Of a DNA stretch of 64,000 nt, positions 39,829-48,721 are shown piece after piece. Positions within the stretch are counted from its first letter, which is position 1. Each line of letters opens with the position of its first letter. Source of the DNA: Nitratireductor soli (lineage in GTDB: Bacteria > Pseudomonadota > Alphaproteobacteria > Rhizobiales > Rhizobiaceae); contig NZ_LFVY01000004.1 of NCBI RefSeq assembly GCF_001050155.1, positions 124,001 through 188,000 of the forward strand, in the 5' to 3' direction. Position numbers and translations under genes: made by a program. The notes beneath the pieces are model-generated. The model made no database searches and was not told where the DNA came from. It saw nothing but the letters and a program-made list of their open reading frames with translations.

Positions 39829-40839
39829 ATGCGGATTTGGCGGAATTGGTTGGCGGCGGGTCTTCTTGGCGCGACGGTTTTCACGATGCCGGCAGCGGCG
39901 GCGGAAAAATTCTTCGTCTATGTCTCGCCCGACGCGATCGGCGTCAACGCCTTCCTCAAGATGGGCCAGTCGGGGATCCAGGCGGCCGGTGAGAAATACG
40001 GCGCCGATGTCGAGACCTATGAGAGCCGCACGGCGGCCGACCGCCTGGAGAATGTCAATGCGGCGGTCAATGAAGGCGCCGACATCGTCGTCATGCTCGG
40101 TTTCGAGTTCAATGACATCATCAAGCAGGTGGCGCCGACCGCGCCCGACACGCAGTTCCTCATCATCGACCAGTGCATCGACGACCGCCCGGCAAACGTC
40201 CATTGCGCGGTCTTCCGCGAGTATGAGTCCAGCTATCTGATGGGTGTTGCCGCCGGCCTGCTGACCGAGACCGACAAGGTCGGCGTCGTCGGCGCGCTCG
40301 ATATCCCCTTCCTGCACCGCTACACGGACGGCTATGCCGAAGGCGTGAAGTCGGTGAAGCCGGATGCATCCGTCGATATCCGCTGGGTCGGCGGCGAAAA
40401 CCCGTTTGCCGATCCGGTGCGCGCCAAGGAACAGGCGGTGGCGATGCATGCCGCCGGCGCCGACCTGATTTTCACCGCCACGGCAGGCGGCGATTTCGGT
40501 GTCTTCGAAGCGGCCAAGGAAAAGAATTTCAAGGCGTTCTCGGTCGATGTGAACCAGTGTCCCAATGCGCCGGGCCACATCGTCGACATGACGCTGAAGC
40601 AGGTCGACACCGCCATGGTGCAGGCCATCGGCGCGATCCTCGATGGCGAAAAGAGCGTCACCATGGCGCTCGGCCTGAAGGAAGGCGGCATGTCGGCCAT
40701 GGCGCTGCAGGAAGACCAGATCGCCGATAGCGGCTGCCTGATCGCCGATCATCCGGAGGTGGCGGCGAAGATGCGCGAGGTGGCCGACAGCATCAAGGAC
40801 GGTTCGCTGAAGCTGGAAGACCCGATGTTCGCCAAGTAG
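39829..40839 (+). CDS. BMP-family substrate-binding protein of a nucleoside ABC importer
   Basis: Protein of 336 aa from the ATG at 39829, eight bases after CAGGGAG. A GTG at 39820 is too close to the binding site. Signal peptide MRIWRNWLAAGLLGATVFTMPAAAA. The mature chain has the Bmp/Med pattern: KMGQSGIQAAGEKYGADVETYES, NVNAAVNEGADIVVMLGFEFNDI, VFREYESSYLMGVAAGLLT, GVVGALDIPFLHRYTDGYAEG and FTATAGGDFGVFEAAKEKN. Known family role: binding of purine nucleosides, with other ligands in some members. There is no lipobox cysteine. It opens an operon with an ATPase, two permeases, an amidohydrolase and a purine nucleoside phosphorylase, which strongly favours a nucleoside ligand. Confidence 0.88.
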   Translation: MRIWRNWLAAGLLGATVFTMPAAAAEKFFVYVSPDAIGVNAFLKMGQSGIQAAGEKYGADVETYESRTAADRLENVNAAVNEGADIVVMLGFEFNDIIKQVAPTAPDTQFLIIDQCIDDRPANVHCAVFREYESSYLMGVAAGLLTETDKVGVVGALDIPFLHRYTDGYAEGVKSVKPDASVDIRWVGGENPFADPVRAKEQAVAMHAAGADLIFTATAGGDFGVFEAAKEKNFKAFSVDVNQCPNAPGHIVDMTLKQVDTAMVQAIGAILDGEKSVTMALGLKEGGMSAMALQEDQIADSGCLIADHPEVAAKMREVADSIKDGSLKLEDPMFAK

Positions 40840-40863
40840 CGGGCTTCGGGACGGGTTCAGGCG

Positions 40864-42384
40864 ATGCGCATTGCTCTCAGCGGGGTAACCGTCCGCTTCG
40901 GCCCGGTGACCGCCGTCAACCAGGTTTCGCTCGGCATCGAGCCGGGCGAGATTCATGCCCTGGTCGGCGAGAACGGCGCCGGCAAGTCGACCTTGATGAA
41001 CATGCTGTTCGGCCTGGTGACGCCTGCCGAAGGGACCATCGCCATCGACGGCGTGGAGCGTCGCTGGGCCTCGCCGCAGGATGCGATCCGCGCCGGGCTG
41101 GGCATGGTGCATCAGCATTTCATGCTGCAGGATTCCATGTCGGTGCTGGAAAACATCGTCCTGTGCGCCGAACCGGTCGGCCGCTTCGGCTTCGTTGATT
41201 TCGCCGGCGCGCGCGCCAGGCTTGACGCGATCGCCGAAAGCCACGGCGTCTCCATCGATCTCGACCGGCAACTTGGCCGTCTCTCGGTCGGCGAGCGCCA
41301 GGCGGTGGAAATTCTCAAGGTTCTTTACCGCGAGGCGGATCTGCTCATCCTCGACGAGCCGACCGCCGTATTGACGCCGCAGGAAAAGGACCGCCTGTTC
41401 GACACGCTGCGCAGCTTCCGCGCCGCCGGCAAGGCAATCGTCCTCATCACCCATAAGCTGGACGAGGTGGTGGAGATCGCCGACCGGGTGAGTGTCATGC
41501 GCGCCGGCCGCCTTGTGGCGTCCTCGCCGCTTGCCGAGACCTCCAAGGAAGAGATCGCCCGTGGCATCGTCGGCGGTGCATTGCCGGCGCCCCGCATCCG
41601 CAAGGCGCAGGAGCCGGGTGACGTGGTGCTGGCGGTCGACGCATTGACCGTGCCCCGGCGCGGTCAGGATGTGGGGCCGATTTCCTTCGATCTGCGCGCC
41701 GGCGAGATCGTCGGCATTGCCGGCGTTAGCGGCAACGGCCAGGCCGAGCTGGTCCGTGCGCTGACCGGTCTTGAACGGCTGCGCTCCGGCGCCATCAGCC
41801 TGTGCGGCCAGCGCATCGAAAAGCGCGATGTCGGCGCGCGCCGCCGTCTCGGCCTGAGCTATATTCCCGAGGATCGCCAGCGCATGGGATTGGCGCTGGG
41901 CGCGTCGGTCACCGAAAACGCCAATGCCGGGCGCGACGACCGCAAATCCTTCACCATCGGACCGTTCCTCAGGCATTCGGCGATGGCGCGGTTCGCCCGG
42001 GCGCTGATCGACAATTACCGCATCCGTGTTGCCGGCCCGCGCGCCGCCGCCGCGACCATGTCGGGCGGCAACAAGCAAAAGCTGGTCGTCGGCCGCGAGC
42101 TCGGCCGCAGCACGCCGCTGGTGATCGCCGAGAATCCCACCTGGGGGGTCGACATCGGCGCCATCGATTTCATCCACGGCGAGCTGATGCGCATGCGCGA
42201 TGCGGGCCACGCCATCTTGCTGATCTCCACCGAGCTCGACGAGGTGATCGCGTTGTCCGACCGCATCCTGGTCATGTATGACGGCAGGGTCTCCGGTGAA
42301 GTGGCGGGCGGCGAGGCCAGCCGCGAGCGGGTCGGTGCGCTGATGACGTCGCGTGCGGCCGATGCGCTGGGAAAGGTCGCGTGA
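40864..42384 (+). CDS. Nucleoside ABC importer, duplicated ATPase
   Basis: Protein of 506 aa with two ABC domains. Domain 1 has Walker A GENGAGKST, signature LSVGERQ and Walker B LLILDEPTAVLTPQE. Domain 2 has the degenerate P-loop GVSGNGQAEL typical of this subgroup, SGGNKQKLVVGRELGRS and VIAENPTWGVD. This is the YufO/NupA-type ATPase that partners BMP binding proteins and two different permeases. It powers uptake at the inner membrane. The stop overlaps the first permease start (GTGATGA). In domain 2 the Walker B acid reads ENPTWG rather than DEPT, as is usual for the second half of these proteins. Confidence 0.9.
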   Translation: MRIALSGVTVRFGPVTAVNQVSLGIEPGEIHALVGENGAGKSTLMNMLFGLVTPAEGTIAIDGVERRWASPQDAIRAGLGMVHQHFMLQDSMSVLENIVLCAEPVGRFGFVDFAGARARLDAIAESHGVSIDLDRQLGRLSVGERQAVEILKVLYREADLLILDEPTAVLTPQEKDRLFDTLRSFRAAGKAIVLITHKLDEVVEIADRVSVMRAGRLVASSPLAETSKEEIARGIVGGALPAPRIRKAQEPGDVVLAVDALTVPRRGQDVGPISFDLRAGEIVGIAGVSGNGQAELVRALTGLERLRSGAISLCGQRIEKRDVGARRRLGLSYIPEDRQRMGLALGASVTENANAGRDDRKSFTIGPFLRHSAMARFARALIDNYRIRVAGPRAAAATMSGGNKQKLVVGRELGRSTPLVIAENPTWGVDIGAIDFIHGELMRMRDAGHAILLISTELDEVIALSDRILVMYDGRVSGEVAGGEASRERVGALMTSRAADALGKVA

Positions 42385-43436
42385 TGAAGTTCGCCAACGG
42401 CACAATGCGCGCGGTCTTGCCCTGGGCCTTCACGGTCCTGTGGATCGCCGCCATCATCTTTGCCTTGCTCCTGTTCGTCGGCGCGCCCTTCGGCGAGGCG
42501 ATCTCGGGTTTCCTGCAAGGCGCCTTTGGCGGCCGCCGCCACGCCTATCTGATGGCGACGCTCAGCCGCACGGCGCTGATCACCGGCATGGCGATTTCGG
42601 TGATGCTGAGCTTTCGCGCCGGCCTGTTCAACATCGGCGGCGAGGGGCAGCTCGTCGCCGGCGGGCTGGTCGCCGCGCTGGTGGCCACTCTCCTGCCGGG
42701 ACCGCCCCTCGTCGTTCTCGTGGTTGCCATTCTGGCGGCGATGCTGGCCGGCGCGCTCTGGGCGCTCATCGCCGGCGTTCTGCAGCTTTATATGGGCGTG
42801 CCTCTGCTGGTCGGTTCGCTGCTCCTCAACTATCCGATCCGCTACATCGCTTCCTATGCGGTCGCCCATCCCTTCCGCGACGTGCCGTCCGGCATGGTCC
42901 AGTCGCATCTCGTGCCGCAGGAGACCTGGCTCGCCTATTTCCCCGGCACACGGCTCGACATCGGCATTCTGTTCACACTGGCCGCGACTGCTTTCGCGCT
43001 CGTCTACAGCTACTGGACGGTACACGGCTACCACACGCGGCTGAATGGCCTTTCAGCCGATTTCGCCCGCACGGTCGGCCTGCCGGTGCGCAAGCTGACG
43101 CTGCAGACCCTGGCCATCAGTGGCGCCATCGCCGGTCTTGTCGGGGCGATTGCCGTGTTCGGCATCCATCACCGCTACATCGACGGCATGCTGGTGCAGC
43201 CGCTGTATGCCTGGACCGGCATCATCGCCGTGCTTCTGGTCGGCATGGTCCCATGGGCCGTGCCGCTGTCCGGCTTCTTCTTCGCCGCGGTCCAGACCGG
43301 GGCCGCCGGCATGGAGCGCGCCGCCGGCGTGCCGAAGGAGATCGCCCTGGTGATCCAGGCGGTGATCATCCTGTTCGTCGCCAGCCGCGTCTCCGGCGCG
43401 CTGTCGTCGAAAGAGCGAGGAGGCGGCAATGCTTGA
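42381..43436 (+). CDS. Nucleoside ABC importer, permease 1
   Basis: Protein of 351 aa (GTG at 42381, ATG one codon later). About ten hydrophobic helices and the BPD_transp_2 pattern MAISVMLSFRAGLFNIGGEGQLVAGGLVAALVA near the start, quoted in outline. A later block has PLYAWTGIIAVLLVGMVPWAVPLSG. YufP/NupB-type permeases look like this. It forms half of the transmembrane channel with the next gene. Overlaps the ATPase by 4 bp and the second permease by 8 bp. Confidence 0.88.
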   Translation: MMKFANGTMRAVLPWAFTVLWIAAIIFALLLFVGAPFGEAISGFLQGAFGGRRHAYLMATLSRTALITGMAISVMLSFRAGLFNIGGEGQLVAGGLVAALVATLLPGPPLVVLVVAILAAMLAGALWALIAGVLQLYMGVPLLVGSLLLNYPIRYIASYAVAHPFRDVPSGMVQSHLVPQETWLAYFPGTRLDIGILFTLAATAFALVYSYWTVHGYHTRLNGLSADFARTVGLPVRKLTLQTLAISGAIAGLVGAIAVFGIHHRYIDGMLVQPLYAWTGIIAVLLVGMVPWAVPLSGFFFAAVQTGAAGMERAAGVPKEIALVIQAVIILFVASRVSGALSSKERGGGNA

Positions 43437-44343
43437 GCTGTTGCTCGATCCCTCCTTTGCCGCCTCGATACCGCGTTTCGTCACGCCGATCCTGCTGGCA
43501 GCGCTGGGCGGAGTCCTGTGCGAACGGGCAGGCGTCTTCAACATCGCGCTCGAGGGGTTTCTGCTCACCGGCGCCTTCGCTGCCGTGCTGGGGGCCTACT
43601 TTTCCGGCTCACCCTATCTGGGAGCCGGGGTCGCTATGGCGGCCGGCATGACGATGGGGTTGATATTCGCCGAGTTCAACCTCAGGCGCGGCGGCGATGC
43701 CATTGTCGTCTCCATCGCCATCAACCTCCTGGCAGCCGGCCTCACCACCTTCCTGCTGCGCGCCGTCTTTAATGTGACCGGCGCTTTCAGCGACCCGGCC
43801 ATCGCCGGTTTCGGGTCCATCCGGATTCCGCTGATCGAGGATATTCCGGTTCTCGGGCCGGTGCTCAGCGGCCAGTCGATCCTGTTCTACCTGGCGCTTG
43901 CCTGCGTGCCGCTGCTGCACGTCTTCTTGGCCCGGCATCGGCTCGGCCTGCGCATTCGCGCTGCCGGCGAGAATGCCGACGCCCTGCGCGCCGGCGGCGT
44001 CAGCCCGCGGCGCGTGCAGCTCCTGGCGCTGGTCGCCTGCGGTGCGCTGTGCGGCCTCGGTGGTGCGCAGCTCTCCATCGCCAACGTCAATCTGTTCGTC
44101 GAGAACATGAGCGCCGGGCGCGGCTGGATCGCCGTCGTCGCCGTGCTCCTGACGCGCGGCCGGCCCTGGCCGCTGTTCTTCATCGCGCTTCTGTTCGGCG
44201 CGGTCGACAGCCTGTCCTTCCGCGTGCAGGGCCTGGGGCTTGCCCAGCAGTTCACCGACATGATGCCGTATCTCGCCACGCTTGTCGTGCTGGTCGTCCT
44301 GTCCTGGTGGCGGGCCAGGCGAGCCAGGGGAGGGGCTTCATGA
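43429..44343 (+). CDS. Nucleoside ABC importer, permease 2
   Basis: Protein of 304 aa with GAGGAGG upstream of the ATG. BPD_transp_2 pattern LAALGGVLCERAGVFNIALEGFLLTGAFAAVLG near residue 25-55 in outline, then HRLGLRIRAAGENADALRAGGVSPRRVQL, which is the conserved cytoplasmic coupling loop. YufQ/NupC-type partner to permease 1. The stop overlaps the ATG of the amidohydrolase, so importer and deaminase are made together. That points to a substrate that is deaminated right after entry. Confidence 0.88.
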   Translation: MLELLLDPSFAASIPRFVTPILLAALGGVLCERAGVFNIALEGFLLTGAFAAVLGAYFSGSPYLGAGVAMAAGMTMGLIFAEFNLRRGGDAIVVSIAINLLAAGLTTFLLRAVFNVTGAFSDPAIAGFGSIRIPLIEDIPVLGPVLSGQSILFYLALACVPLLHVFLARHRLGLRIRAAGENADALRAGGVSPRRVQLLALVACGALCGLGGAQLSIANVNLFVENMSAGRGWIAVVAVLLTRGRPWPLFFIALLFGAVDSLSFRVQGLGLAQQFTDMMPYLATLVVLVVLSWWRARRARGGAS

Positions 44344-45659
44344 ACGTCGACCTCGTCATCCGAAACGCCATCGTCGTTGCCTGCGACGGCAAGAACACCG
44401 TTATCAAAGACGGTGGTGTTGCCGTGCAAGGTGGTCGCATCACACAGGTCGCCGCCTCGGCGGATCTGGCGGCCGCCATCCAATCGGCAAAGACGGTCGT
44501 CGACGGCGCCGGTCACATCCTGATGCCGGGGCTGGTCAACGCCCATTGCCACGCCGCCGACAGCCTGTTTCGCGGGCTGGTCGAGGATCTGCCGCTGGAA
44601 CCCTGGCTGCAGAAGGTGTGGACGGCGGAAGGCGCGATTCTCAATCCGCAAACGTCCTATCTGGGCAGCGTTCTCGGCTGCGCCGAACTCCTCCTGTCGG
44701 GCGTCACCAGCGTCATGGACATGTTCTGGTATCCGGGCGAGACCGTGCGCGCCGCGCGCAAACTGGGCATGCGGGTCGCCACCGGCGGCATCTTCTTCGA
44801 CGGTCCGGGCGTCACCGGCGGCGATCTCGACAGCCGCATCAAAGCGGCGGAGGATTTCTTCGCCGCGTTCGGCGGTGCGGACGATGTCTTCGCGGCGACC
44901 ATGCCGCATGGCGCCTATACGGTCGGGCCGGAGAACCTGAAGGCGGCACGCGCCATCGCCGACCGGCATGGCGGCCTGTTCAGCACCCATGCGGCCGAAA
45001 CCAAGGCCGAGCAGGATGACATTCAGGGCCGCTATGGCAGATCGGTCATCCGCCACCTTGATCATCTCGACCTGCTCGACGAGCGCGCGACGCTCGCCCA
45101 TTGCGTCCATCTGGATGACGAGGAAATCGACATCCTGGCGCGCACGGGCGCGACGGTCTCGCACAATCCCATGTCGAACCTGAAGCTTGCCTCCGGCATC
45201 GCCCGCATTCCCGACATGCTGTCGGCGGGCGTCAATGTGGCGCTCGGCACGGACGGGGCGATCAGCGGCAACGATCTCGACATGTGGCTGGCCCTGCGCA
45301 TGGCCGCGACCCTGCACAAGGGCGCCACACAGCGCGCCGATGCGGTTTCCACCATTGAAGCGCTGGCCATGGTCACCACCACCGGTGCGCGGGCGCTCGG
45401 CGCGAGCGACCGCCTGGGAAGCCTGGAGACGGGCAAGCTCGCCGACATGATTCTCGTCGATGTGAGGCGCCCGCATGCGGTGCCGCTGTTCGATCCGGTC
45501 ACGCATCTGGTCTATTCGACGGCCAAATCCGATGTACGCCATGTGTTCGTTGGCGGCGAACACGTGGTGCGTGATGGTCAACTCACGCGTCATTCCATCG
45601 ACGAAACGCTTGACGAGGTGGCGCGTCTTGCGCCGCGCATCGCCGCCACCATTGCCTGA
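44340..45659 (+). CDS. Amidohydrolase, MTA/SAH deaminase-like
   Basis: Protein of 439 aa from the ATG at 44340, overlapping the permease stop. Metal-dependent amidohydrolase motifs: NAHCH with H69 and H71, THAAE, ERATLAHCVHLDDEE, SHNPMSNLKLASG and GTDGAISGNDLDMW with the catalytic Asp. The segment SLFRGLVEDLPLEPWLQKVW resembles the 'LRG-DDLPL-WL' loop of MTA/SAH/adenosine deaminases and of the TrzA/AtzA group. Expected role: hydrolytic removal of the 6-amino group of a purine nucleoside such as 5'-methylthioadenosine, S-adenosylhomocysteine or 5'-deoxyadenosine. The phosphorylase gene immediately after it would then split the 6-oxopurine nucleoside. Guanine or cytosine deaminase activity is a less likely alternative. 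Confidence 0.8.
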   Translation: MNVDLVIRNAIVVACDGKNTVIKDGGVAVQGGRITQVAASADLAAAIQSAKTVVDGAGHILMPGLVNAHCHAADSLFRGLVEDLPLEPWLQKVWTAEGAILNPQTSYLGSVLGCAELLLSGVTSVMDMFWYPGETVRAARKLGMRVATGGIFFDGPGVTGGDLDSRIKAAEDFFAAFGGADDVFAATMPHGAYTVGPENLKAARAIADRHGGLFSTHAAETKAEQDDIQGRYGRSVIRHLDHLDLLDERATLAHCVHLDDEEIDILARTGATVSHNPMSNLKLASGIARIPDMLSAGVNVALGTDGAISGNDLDMWLALRMAATLHKGATQRADAVSTIEALAMVTTTGARALGASDRLGSLETGKLADMILVDVRRPHAVPLFDPVTHLVYSTAKSDVRHVFVGGEHVVRDGQLTRHSIDETLDEVARLAPRIAATIA

Positions 45660-45685
45660 ACCAGAATGCCGAAGGAGATCCGGTC

Positions 45686-46522
45686 ATGACCGAAAGCCAA
45701 CTCGCGCGCCTTGAGCGCGCCCACGCCTCCATCAGGGAGCGCGCCGGCGCGCCGGCCGCCGTCGCCATCATGCTGGGGTCGGGCCTGGGCCAGCTCGCCG
45801 ACAAGGTCGAGGACGCCGTGACGATCCCCTATGGCGAGGTCGAGGGTTTTCCGGTCTCCACCGCGCCCGGCCACAAGGGCGCCTTCGTCATCGGCACGCT
45901 GCATGGCCGCCGCGTCGTGATGATGCAGGGGCGCTTGCATCTCTACGAGGGCTGGGCGCCGCGCGACATCGCGCTCGCCGTCTACCTGTTGCAGCGCCTC
46001 GGCGCCGAGACCCTCGTCGTCACCAATGCGGCAGGGTCGCTCAATCCGGACTACGCGCCGGGCGATGTGATGCTGATCGAGGATCACATGAACTTCACCG
46101 GTGTGAACCCGCTGGTCGGGCCGAATGACGATGCCATCGGCATCCGCTTTCCCGACATGTCGCGCGCCTATGATCCTGAGTTATTGGTCGCCGCGAAAGA
46201 TGCCGCGAAGGCGGCAGGCATTGCCGTCCGCCAGGGCATCTATGCCGGCGTGCTCGGTCCCTCGCTCGAGACGTCCGCGGAACGCCGCTACTACCGCGCC
46301 TCGGGTTCGGATGCGGTCGGCATGTCGACGGTGACCGAGGTGATCGCCGCCGGTCATTGCGAACTGCCGGTCATCGGCCTGTCGGCCATCACCAACGAGG
46401 CGACCGGCGGCCCCGACCAGCAGGTCGACACGATCGACTATGTTTTCGCCAATGCCGAGATCGCCGGCCGCAAGATCGAAGCGATCCTCGCCCATTTATT
46501 GCCTGCCCTGAAGGGAGCCTGA
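45686..46522 (+). CDS. Purine nucleoside phosphorylase (trimeric PNP/MTAP family)
   Basis: Protein of 278 aa with AAGGAG eight bases before the ATG. Family motifs: AIMLGSGLGQL (phosphate site), TAPGHKGAFVIG, MQGRLHLYEGW, TNAAGSLN, YAGVLGPSLETSAE and SDAVGMSTVTEVIAA, then SAITNEATG, where the Asn is the residue used by 6-oxopurine-specific PNPs. Reaction: nucleoside + phosphate to base + ribose-1-phosphate (or a 5-modified ribose-1-phosphate). A 6-oxopurine preference fits placement straight after a deaminase. If the substrate is methylthioinosine or 5'-deoxyinosine, the product feeds MtnA encoded at 49721-50830. Three bases separate it from the next gene. Confidence 0.88.
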   Translation: MTESQLARLERAHASIRERAGAPAAVAIMLGSGLGQLADKVEDAVTIPYGEVEGFPVSTAPGHKGAFVIGTLHGRRVVMMQGRLHLYEGWAPRDIALAVYLLQRLGAETLVVTNAAGSLNPDYAPGDVMLIEDHMNFTGVNPLVGPNDDAIGIRFPDMSRAYDPELLVAAKDAAKAAGIAVRQGIYAGVLGPSLETSAERRYYRASGSDAVGMSTVTEVIAAGHCELPVIGLSAITNEATGGPDQQVDTIDYVFANAEIAGRKIEAILAHLLPALKGA

Positions 46523-46525
46523 TCC

Positions 46526-47308
46526 ATGCAGAACGCCATTCCACCCGTTTCCAGCCTTCTTGACCTCACCGGGCGGACGGTCATCGTCACCGGCGCCAGC
46601 GGCGGCATCGGCAGCGGCATTGCCGGACGGCTGGCCGAGGCCGGCGCCAATGTGGTCTGCCATTATCTTGGCAACCGGGCGGCCGCCGAGGCGCTTGCCG
46701 CAGGCATTGGCGAGAAGGCGATTGCGGTTCGCGCCGATCTGTCGGACGATGCCGACGTCGCGGCGCTGATGAATGCGGCGCTCGAAAGATTCGCTGCCGT
46801 CCATGCGCTGGTCAACAATGCGGGCTTCCAGCCGGTCGCGCCCCTGATGCAGATTTCACAGGAGGACTGGGCGCGGATGATGGCGGTCAACACCGCCGCC
46901 CCCTTCCTGCTGACGCGCGCCTTCGCCGCCCATGTGGAGCAGCGGGGTGGTGGTGGCGCGGTGGTCAACATCGCCTCCATCGAGGGGCATCAGCCGGCGC
47001 CCGGCCATGCGCATTACGCGGCCTCCAAGGCGGCGCTCTTGATGTTCACCAAGGCGGCGGGCCTCGAGCTTGGCGCGCGCGGCATTCGCGTCAACGCCAT
47101 CTCGCCCGGTCTCATCCATCGCGACGGCATCGAGGAAGGCTGGCCCGAGGGCGTTGCCCGCTGGAAGGAGGCGGCACCCCTTGGCCGTCTCGGCCAGCCG
47201 CAGGACATCGGCGACGCCGCGCTGTTCCTCCTCTCCGATGCGGCGCGCTGGGTGAGCGGCGCCGACCTGATCGTCGACGGCGGCGTCAGCACCCGCTCGA
47301 CCTGGTGA
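46526..47308 (+). CDS. Short-chain dehydrogenase/reductase 1
   Basis: Protein of 260 aa, classical SDR. TGASGGIGSGIA is the dinucleotide motif, LVNNAGF and VVNIASIEGH (catalytic Ser) follow, then HYAASKAAL with the Tyr-x3-Lys pair, and RVNAISPGLIHRDG. GGGAG lies eight bases before the ATG and the gene is only 3 bp after the phosphorylase, so it belongs to the nucleoside operon. The substrate is probably a sugar, sugar alcohol or aldehyde from nucleoside breakdown. The sequence alone cannot say which; annotation as an acyl-ACP reductase would be a generic family hit. Confidence 0.82.
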   Translation: MQNAIPPVSSLLDLTGRTVIVTGASGGIGSGIAGRLAEAGANVVCHYLGNRAAAEALAAGIGEKAIAVRADLSDDADVAALMNAALERFAAVHALVNNAGFQPVAPLMQISQEDWARMMAVNTAAPFLLTRAFAAHVEQRGGGGAVVNIASIEGHQPAPGHAHYAASKAALLMFTKAAGLELGARGIRVNAISPGLIHRDGIEEGWPEGVARWKEAAPLGRLGQPQDIGDAALFLLSDAARWVSGADLIVDGGVSTRSTW

Positions 47309-47375
47309 GGTTCGGTTCTGAAAACAAGCAGTTATGACGAACAACGGAATCAGTTTGCGAGGCAGTTGAATCATT

Positions 47376-48161
47376 ATGGGAACGACAGACATGCAGCCGC
47401 TTGAAGGCAGGGTCATTGCGGTCACAGGCGCGGCTGGCGGCATTGGCCGCGGCATCGCGCAGGCCATACTGGAAGCGGGCGGGCGGGTGGCCCTCCTCGA
47501 TCTGCCGGGCGCCAAGCTGGATGAGGCGGCGGCAGCGCTGGGCGCTGGTGAGCGCGTTGCGACGGCCACCGCCGACGTCACCGATGCGGCGAGCCTCGAG
47601 GCGGCTTTCGCGGAGATCGTCGCGAAGACAGGCCGGCTCGATGGCCTGGTCAACAATGCCGGCGTGGTGCGTCTCGGCCCGGCGGATGCGATGAAGGCCT
47701 CCGACATCGACCTGGAAATGGCGGTCAATGTGAAGGGCGTTCTGCTCGCCGCCCAGGCGGCCGCGCGCCGTTTCGGCGCCGAGGGCGGGGCGATCGTCAA
47801 CATCGCCTCCAACGCCGGCAAGGTCGGCTATCCCAACATGGCCGGCTACAACGCCTCGAAGGCGGCCGTCATCAACCTGACGCGCTCGCTGTCGCTCGAA
47901 TGGGCGGCGCGCAACATCAACGTCAACGCCGTCTGCCCCGGCGGCGTGGCGACGGACATGCTGAAGAGCGTCGCCGATTTCATCGTCGGCGGCGACAAGG
48001 AGAAATCGGATGAAATGATGAAGGCGATGGTGCCGCATCAGCTCGGCCGCCACATCCAGCCGATCGAGGTCGGCCGTGTGGTGGTGTTCCTGCTGTCCGA
48101 TACGGCGAAGATCATCCGTGGCCAGTCGATCACCATCGACGGCGGCGACACGCCTTACTGA
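47376..48161 (+). CDS. Short-chain dehydrogenase/reductase 2
   Basis: Protein of 261 aa, classical SDR: TGAAGGIGRGIA at about 14-25, LVNNAGVV, IVNIASNAGKVG (catalytic Ser), GYNASKAAVINL (Tyr and Lys) and NVNAVCPGGVATDM. An internal ATG at 47391 is an alternative start. It is 67 bp after the first SDR and probably in the same transcript. Two different dehydrogenases at the end of a nucleoside salvage operon suggest sequential oxidation steps on a released sugar or aldehyde. The product is not known. Convergent with the HxlR gene. Confidence 0.82.
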   Translation: MGTTDMQPLEGRVIAVTGAAGGIGRGIAQAILEAGGRVALLDLPGAKLDEAAAALGAGERVATATADVTDAASLEAAFAEIVAKTGRLDGLVNNAGVVRLGPADAMKASDIDLEMAVNVKGVLLAAQAAARRFGAEGGAIVNIASNAGKVGYPNMAGYNASKAAVINLTRSLSLEWAARNINVNAVCPGGVATDMLKSVADFIVGGDKEKSDEMMKAMVPHQLGRHIQPIEVGRVVVFLLSDTAKIIRGQSITIDGGDTPY

Positions 48162-48226
48162 CGGGTTGGAAACACTGTGAAGTCAATGCCTTGCCTTGCA
48201 AAGCGGATTCAGTTCCGCAAGGCGGC

Positions 48227-48607
48227 TCAGTCGTCGGGCTCTTTGCCCGGCGGCATGGATCTGACCCGCACATCCATCTGCAGCGCCTGGTCGGCGCCCC
48301 AATCGTAGAGCGCCTGGAGGACTGCGCGCAGCGATTCGCCGCGCTGCGTCAGCCGGTAGAACCGCACGGTTCCGCCCTCGCTCGGCTCGACGGTGACCAG
48401 CCCATCGGTCTCCAGATCCTGCAGGCGCTGCGTCAGCATCTTGTCGCTGAGGCGCGGCAGGGCGCGCCTCAGATCGCTGTAGCGCATCGGCTGCTGCTTG
48501 AGGCGGGCGAGGATGACGGGCTTCCATTTGCCGCCGAGGATGCTCAGCGAGAACTCCACCGGGCAGCCGAAGACGGGGTAGCGCTTTCCGGGGCTGGCTC
48601 TGTCCAT
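48227..48607 (-). CDS. HxlR-family transcriptional regulator
   Basis: Protein of 126 aa, winged helix of the HxlR/MarR-like type: CPVEFSLSILGGKWKPVILARLKQ with the near-universal N-terminal Cys (residue about 15), MRYSDLRRALPRLSDKMLTQRLQDLETDGLV and VRFYRLTQRGESL, quoted in part. The Cys is the redox/quinone/aldehyde sensor in several members of this family. The gene diverges from the truncated haemoglobin, whose expression it may control, and converges on the second SDR. Ligand unknown. Confidence 0.87.
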   Translation of the reverse strand: MDRASPGKRYPVFGCPVEFSLSILGGKWKPVILARLKQQPMRYSDLRRALPRLSDKMLTQRLQDLETDGLVTVEPSEGGTVRFYRLTQRGESLRAVLQALYDWGADQALQMDVRVRSMPPGKEPDD

Positions 48608-48721
48608 CTGCTTACCATCTGGTTCGTTGAACTGTTTCGTCCGCCGCGCTTATCTGCGTGGCGAGGCCGGGCGCTACCTTAGCGCGTGGATCGAAGACTT
48701 CCACCTCTTCAGCATGCATGG

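Noticed and set aside
39790-42405. An 871-codon minus-strand open frame across the BMP importer genes
   Set aside because: Low-complexity His/Arg/Asp/Gln-rich translation opposite conserved transporter genes.
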